In this document: positions 44,607 to 48,790 of the stretch, in pieces | How positions within the stretch are numbered: the stretch's first letter is position 1 | Layout of the letters: the number at the start of each line of letters is the position of its first letter | Assembly: GCA_010093685.1 (NCBI GenBank) | Contig: MU006232.1 | Coordinates: 1,095,258 to 1,144,047, forward strand | Length of the DNA stretch: 48,790 nucleotides | Source of the DNA: Ophiobolus disseminans | Taxonomy: Eukaryota; Ascomycota; Dothideomycetes; Pleosporales; Phaeosphaeriaceae | Reading direction: 5' to 3' | Notes under the pieces: model-generated | The model's database searches: none | Seen by the model: only the letters and a program-made list of their open reading frames with translations | What the model was told of the DNA's origin: nothing | Program-made: the position numbers and the translations under genes

Positions 44607-46470
44607 ACGTACCTTACGGGTTCGTGCACTACACAGGTTCGTGCACCACTTTTGCTAAGCCCCTACTAAAACCACCCTATTCTAGCGCAAAACAGCCTAC
44701 TTTAGCCCTGTATAGAGCAATATAACACGATATATTATTCAGAGTCTACTTCTACTGCTTGCTTACACGTACGCGCGTTGTGCCCAGCCTAACTACACTA
44801 TCTACACCGTCTTTAAGATAGTTTACCTGCTCTAGCGCGCACCCGCGTCTTTAGCTTCTTCCTATCACTACGCGCCCTAAACTCCTTTAGAGCAGTTAGA
44901 CGAGCTCTATCCTTAACTATTAAGGTCCCTTCTGCCTAAACCCGCTTTCTTTTATGCGATCTACGTCGCGTAGCAGCCTCGTTTGCCGCTCGAAGCTCTG
45001 CGATCTCTTTTTGCGCTAATACTAGCTTGTGCGCGATAATCGCTGCCCTCTTTAAGACCTTCTTAAAGGCCTCTACTATAGACGTTAGTAAGCTATCTAT
45101 ATGCTTCTAAATCCTTGCCTTCACGAGCGTCGATTGCGACCCTAGTTTAAGGGTATTGCTTAGGGTTTGCGACTACTAGGGCTTAGTGTTAATAGGCAGT
45201 AGTAGTGATAGAGTACGCAACCAGACGTTAAGGGCTGTTATAACCCGTTCTAGGTTAAATAGGACTAATCCAGCTCCTCGAAACCCTCCTTAGATATTAC
45301 TAGAAGTAATTGCTGCATTATAGGCGCGTATAAAGCATAGTAGAAACTCAAGTTTTGTAATGTGGGTAATCCAGTTGCGCATAAGATCTTCGGCTTAGCG
45401 CCTGTACGCCTTCTTTAAAGGGGCAAAACAACCTATATTAAGAGGCTGCAGGAGGTAAGATAAGTGCGGAGGCATGCAGATAGTGATAATCTTATTCTCC
45501 TTACAGTACTGCTGGAAATCGAGCGAGTCGTAGCTCTTATAGCTATCGATAATAAGGAGCTAATAAGCGCCTATAACCCTTCTCTTTGTATGCTTATTAA
45601 AGTGCTTTAACTACTGCAGGCTAAGCTTATTTGTTGTCTAGCCCTTCTCAGAGACTGCAATAACCTAGTCCTAGGGCAGATCCTCCTCCTTGTACTAGGC
45701 AGAGAGGTAGTAGCGGCCCTTCAAGATAATAAAGGGTAGAATAGCCTACTCTGTCGCGTTAATGCCCTAGATAACTGTCGTCTACTCTCTATTGCCTTGC
45801 TGTATTGCCTTTAGCCGTCCTTGTCTCTCTAAAGCTGTAACAACTGCCCTAGTTGATATCTAGCCTATTATAAAGCCTATCTCGTCAAAGTTGTACGTGT
45901 CTACATCCTAGATACTGTACTTAGCTTTTATGTTAGCTACTAGGCGAAACTAGCCCTAGATAACCTTAGGATCCTCGCAGAGTGCTCTCTTGTAATCGTA
46001 CTTGCGATTGAACTTTATTGTGAACTTAGGGCGGTGCATAACCTACGTACTAGGCTAGTTTAAGCTAACCTAGCCTAGATTGCGCTCTGCGCGTAAGGAA
46101 TTGGCTATATCAGCTACAGCTGCGAGCCTAGAGGGGAATCCGCGCGAAATGAGGTCAAGTATATACTTAACAACTACGCCCTCCTTAGTCTTTGTTAGAT
46201 TCCTTGATTTAGGCCAGCGATCTGCTTGTAGAGTCTGTCCTGCGCGTTAGCGGCTTAGTGTTGTATAAGTAACTTTGTAGATAGCTGCAGCGCGTCGCAA
46301 GAAGAGTGTCGCGTCTTGTTTAAGAGCCTAAAGGGCAGTCTGTATCTAACGCTTATTAGAAGGCTCTATCTAGTGTTGTTGTTGAGGCATCACGTGTAGA
46401 GGTAGAGTTAGTAGGGGCTTAGCAAAAGTGGTGCACGAACCTGTATAGTGCACGAACCCGTAAGGTACGT
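44607..46470 (-). mobile_element. pogo/Fot1-like DNA transposon (1864 bp)
   Basis: 63-bp inverted repeats (44607-44669 and 46408-46470, start ACGTACCTTACGGG) differ at one base and are flanked by TA on both sides (44605-44606 and 46471-46472). Each repeat holds two copies of GGTTCGTGCAC, a likely transposase site. The minus strand from ATG at 46390 encodes a DDE_1 (Tigger/Fot1) transposase: LLIIDSYKSYDSLDFQQYC, then IITICMPPHLSYLLQPLNIG and GGFRGAGLVLFN, with TAG stops from RIP. Size and architecture resemble the ~1.86 kb Molly element of Parastagonospora; identity to it is not checked. It is inserted in gag/leader of the Gypsy element. Confidence 0.88.
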
Positions 46471-46583
46471 TATAGATAGAGGAGCATTAGTAGCATTGTT
46501 AGCTATTTGCTTAGGTTCTTCTATAGCGTGTTCTATTGTGTTTGGTGATTCTAGTAATAATTAATATTTCCGTTGTTGCCTAG

Positions 46584-46698
46584 TAGCTCCGTTAGTGTCT
46601 AATGATTCTGTTAATGTCCAATGATTCCGTTAGTGTCTAATAATTCCGTTAATGTCTAATAATTCCGTTAATATCCAATAACTCTATTAATATCCGAT
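46584..46698 (-). repeat. Six-unit 19-bp tandem repeat in Gypsy leader
   Basis: Units resemble ATTCCGTTAGTGTCTAATG with transition differences. They lie between gag and the 5' LTR, where the RNA leader and packaging signals would be. A second short direct repeat (TCCGTTGTATTGCTCTCGCA, twice) follows at about 46760-46815 and again at 4-55. Confidence 0.75.
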
Positions 46699-46869
46699 GT
46701 ATTTGTTATGTGCTTATGCAGGTGTTCAACTGTTAAGGTCCCTGCAGTGGCGTCCTTGTATTCTGTTGTATTGCTCTCGCAATTGTTCCGTTGTATTGCT
46801 CTTGCAATTCCGTTGTAGAGCACTAGGGGATAGCTACACTAGCTACTTAAGTAGTTAATCGAATTTAAA

Positions 46870-47179
46870 TATAAGGGGCTAGGCAGAAGACTGCAGAAAG
46901 GCTAGGTTTAACCGTAATAAATTCGATAGAGTCTATCTAGAGCTAGAGAGTAGGCTGACTTTATAGCAGACTGCTAGCTTCTAGAAGTTTCTACATACAT
47001 AAGCATTTTGTTAGCTATTAGAAGAATATATCTTGTTCTAGCTAGTTCCCGGGCATTCCATGACATTCTAGGACATTCTATAATGTTCTATACTCTTTTA
47101 TAATGTTCTATAATGTTCTATGTTGTTCTATTAAACCGAAGTAACTCTACTAAGGATAGCAGAGGTCTAACCTCTTACA
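46870..47179 (-). repeat. 5' LTR of the full-length Gypsy element
   Basis: Starts TATAAGGGGC (first G changed to A) and ends CTCTTACA at the GGCGC duplication. Its inner flank 46757-46869 equals 1-111. Confidence 0.9.
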
Positions 47180-48710
47180 GGCGCACGCGCGCACGTAAGG
47201 CGAAGCCTCGTGCGTTAGCTGCGGCCTGTACGATATATACTGTTCTGTACACTATAATTAATGTTTATTAATTATATATACCTTTTTAGCTGCATAGCGC
47301 AGCGGGTGCAGACCTGCGTCCTAACATTATAATTAATGAACACCTAGCGCGCGGGGTAGGTCGAATGCCTGCGTGGGTTCGACCCCGCACAAAACCAGTT
47401 TCAGCATAAGCCGGCTCTACGGGGCTAAGATAGGCGTCTTTTGGGCCGGTTGGCGCTAAAGAGCGCTATCGAGAGCTGCTAGAAGGTCTAGTATTACCTG
47501 CCTATGTAGGCATGTGCTAACAGAGTGCGCTAAGCGCCTAAGGGCATACGCTGCAAAGAAGAGGGATATTGTAAGGCGCACGCGCGCACGTGAGGCGAAG
47601 CCTCGTGCGTTAGCTGCGGCCTGTACGATATATACTGTTCTGCACACTATAATTAATGTTTATTAATTATATATACCTTTTTAGCTGCATAGCGCAGCGG
47701 GTGCAGACCTGCGTCCTGACAATTAGACCGCAGAATAGCTAGGTTACGCAATTTGCGATAGAGTTGTTTAACATTATAGTATCCTAAAAACGATTATTAG
47801 CGACAGAGACAAGCTCTTCACTTCTAACTACTAGAGTACGCTAATGTCCGCAATTAGAACTTAACAAAAGCTATCTACGAGCTTCTATCTAGAGACTAAC
47901 AAACAAACTAAGTAAATAAATCGCATGCTTAAGCAGTACCTAAGAATATACTGCAACTATTAACAAAACAACTAGGTATAGTTACTACCTATAGCGCAAC
48001 TCGTACACAATAATAAAGTATCTAAAGCAATAGAGACTACGCTCTTCTTCGCAAACTACAGACGATATCTAAACCTATTTAAAAGGACCTTGCCTAGACT
48101 AAAGGCGGAAAAAGCCCTTATAAATATAGAAGAAATAAAAGCAACCTATAATACTATGCGAGACAAGATCTACAATACTTAAGAAAGTAGCATCTAGCAC
48201 GCTAACAAAAGAAGAAAAATAGCGCCTTAGCTAAAAAAGGGGGATAAAGTATATCTGCAAACAAACAATTTCCGCACAAAGCGACTAAACAAAAGTCTTA
48301 ATTACGATAAGGTTAGACAATTTTTTATTCTCAAATGCAATAGACTAGTTACATATATACTTAATCTACTAAAGGATACAATAATCCACTCTAGGTTCTA
48401 CGTTAAGCTACTCGAACCTGCTAACCTAGACACGCTAATACAGATAACCTTTAACTACAAACTAGAAGAAGACTACAAGTTTAAGGTTAAGAAGATCCTA
48501 GACAGCTAGTTAGACTACCGCGACATTATGTATCTAGTTAAATAGAAGGGATACCTATATTTAGAAAACACCTAGGAACTAGAAAACTACCTACATAACT
48601 ATTAGCAGAAAATTAAGGAATACTGCAAGATAGCCCTAGACTAAACTAACATAGTAGCTATAAGGAAGCTGCAACGTAAAAGAATGCAACAGAACCTAAT
48701 AGATTAATAC

Positions 48711-48790
48711 TGTCAAGAGGAGGCGTGGATTGTAGCCTGTATGTAGAAACAGGCTATTCCTCTTCTAGTAGGAGGCTACTATCACGTGCT
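48711..48790 (+). repeat. Probable 3' LTR of the outer chromovirus (cut by window edge)
   Basis: It begins TGTCAAGAGGAGG just after the chromodomain frame ends and is the inverted match of 38750-38829. Position suggests the chromovirus's own 3' LTR. The window ends inside it. Confidence 0.7.

Larger units (their letters stand above)
39545..47179 (-). mobile_element. Full-length RIP-mutated Ty3/Gypsy element
   Basis: LTRs 39545-39854 and 46870-47179 are both 310 bp, with TSD GGCGC (39540-39544 and 47180-47184). On the minus strand the order is leader, gag (about 46470 and 44600-43600) with a CCHC knuckle (CIRC...HIISFC, about 43757-43798), and RT (42859-42626 still open: DKGFIRVSSSSAAPLVLFAK, LRMCIDYRALNTITKKNRYP). 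RNase H and integrase follow, then a polypurine tract (about 39858-39868). TAG/TAA codons break all domains. Without the pogo insertion it is about 5.77 kb. It belongs to the LTR family at 112, 1973, 6568 and 37206. Confidence 0.9.
39535..47721 (+). mobile_element. TRIM-like miniature LTR element, split by Gypsy insertion
   Basis: Real sequence is 39535-39544 plus 47180-47721. The 5' LTR (TGTAAGGCGC at 39535-39544, continued 47180-47326) and 3' LTR (47570-47721) are direct repeats of ~150 bp. They differ by three transitions and have TG..CA ends. The internal part is only ~243 bp with no ORF, and a purine run AAAGAAGAGGGA stands just before the 3' LTR, as a polypurine tract should. The 5-bp TSD ATTAG is at 39530-39534 and 47722-47726, inside integrase of the chromovirus. 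A box-B-like GGTTCGACCCC lies in the internal part. No primer-binding site is evident. Confidence 0.75.
37485..48790 (+). mobile_element. Outer Ty3/Gypsy chromovirus, 5'-truncated, RIP-mutated, interrupted
   Basis: The plus-strand frame reads through stops. RT from about 37490 has ARIFTSLDLRDSYY and the box YLDNILIYS, in which the second catalytic Asp has become Asn by a G-to-A change. RNase H (38150-38325, resumed at 38835) and integrase (39360-39534: DFIIGLPLSRD, RLTKAIKLI) follow. After the nested block, integrase continues at 47722-48450 and ends in a chromodomain (YLVK.KGYLYLENT.ELENY, about 48520-48600), with Trp codons turned to TAG. Gag, protease and the RT start are missing. A probable 3' LTR begins at 48711. 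Dead element. Confidence 0.85.

Noticed and set aside
46584..46698. CRISPR-like array
   Set aside because: Units are contiguous 19-mers without spacers, inside a eukaryotic retroelement leader.
47341..47400. Possible tRNA gene (box-B-like GGTTCGACCCC and CCA)
   Set aside because: No complete cloverleaf with acceptor and anticodon arms could be drawn. Kept only as a remark on the TRIM interior.

Overview
The window looks like a filamentous ascomycete chromosome, most likely a dothideomycete of the Pleosporales type. Genes have short (42-98 bp) GT..AG introns with CTNAC-like branch sites. Islands of ordinary GC content alternate with AT-shifted retroelement blocks whose stop codons and CpA-to-TpA bias are typical of repeat-induced point mutation (RIP). 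The species assignment is inference.

Layout. 1-2271: remnants of a Ty3/Gypsy family in both orientations. 2659-2997: broken lectin-like fragment. 3316-6094: ER glucosidase I (GH63). 6568-8698: Gypsy remnant, a miniature-LTR insertion and the 3' end of a Ty1/Copia element. 8981-9526: MAPEG/microsomal GST. 9694-16908: one very large gene (eight exons, 2268 aa) joining a C2H2-rich N-terminal region, a degenerate protein kinase and a HET domain. 17346-18289: a 281-aa protein that I propose is a fungal gasdermin-like pore former. 18438-22159: a 3.7 kb two-gene DNA transposon with about 105-bp terminal inverted repeats. 22274-25063: an 826-aa subtilisin-type (S8) protease with an intact catalytic triad. 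Then dihydrofolate reductase (25217-25939), a reticulon-like ER-shaping protein (26349-about 27990), and a DUF4470/MYND-finger gene (29481-33683) broken by an LTR insertion. 33.9-35.6 kb holds a diverged direct duplication and a small gene (35675-36094). 37206-48790 is a nested transposon stack.

How genes may work together. The gasdermin candidate and the S8 protease are divergent neighbours, the arrangement known for the Podospora het-Q1/het-Q2 cell-death pair, where an S8 protease cleaves and activates a gasdermin. The C2H2/kinase/HET gene lies 437 bp downstream of the gasdermin on the same strand and looks like a sensor or signalling protein. I read 9.7-25.1 kb as a candidate regulated-cell-death or allorecognition island whose original divergent promoter (about 0.26 kb) was split by the transposon. 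Family assignments come from sequence pattern; the functional link is inference.

The right arm is a four-level nest: a 5'-truncated Gypsy chromovirus (37485 onward) contains a TRIM-like miniature LTR element (39535-47721, TSD ATTAG). That contains a full-length Gypsy element (39545-47179, TSD GGCGC), which contains a pogo/Fot1-like DNA transposon (44607-46470, TSD TA). A 504-bp solo LTR (TSD CTTTA) also interrupts the outer chromovirus.
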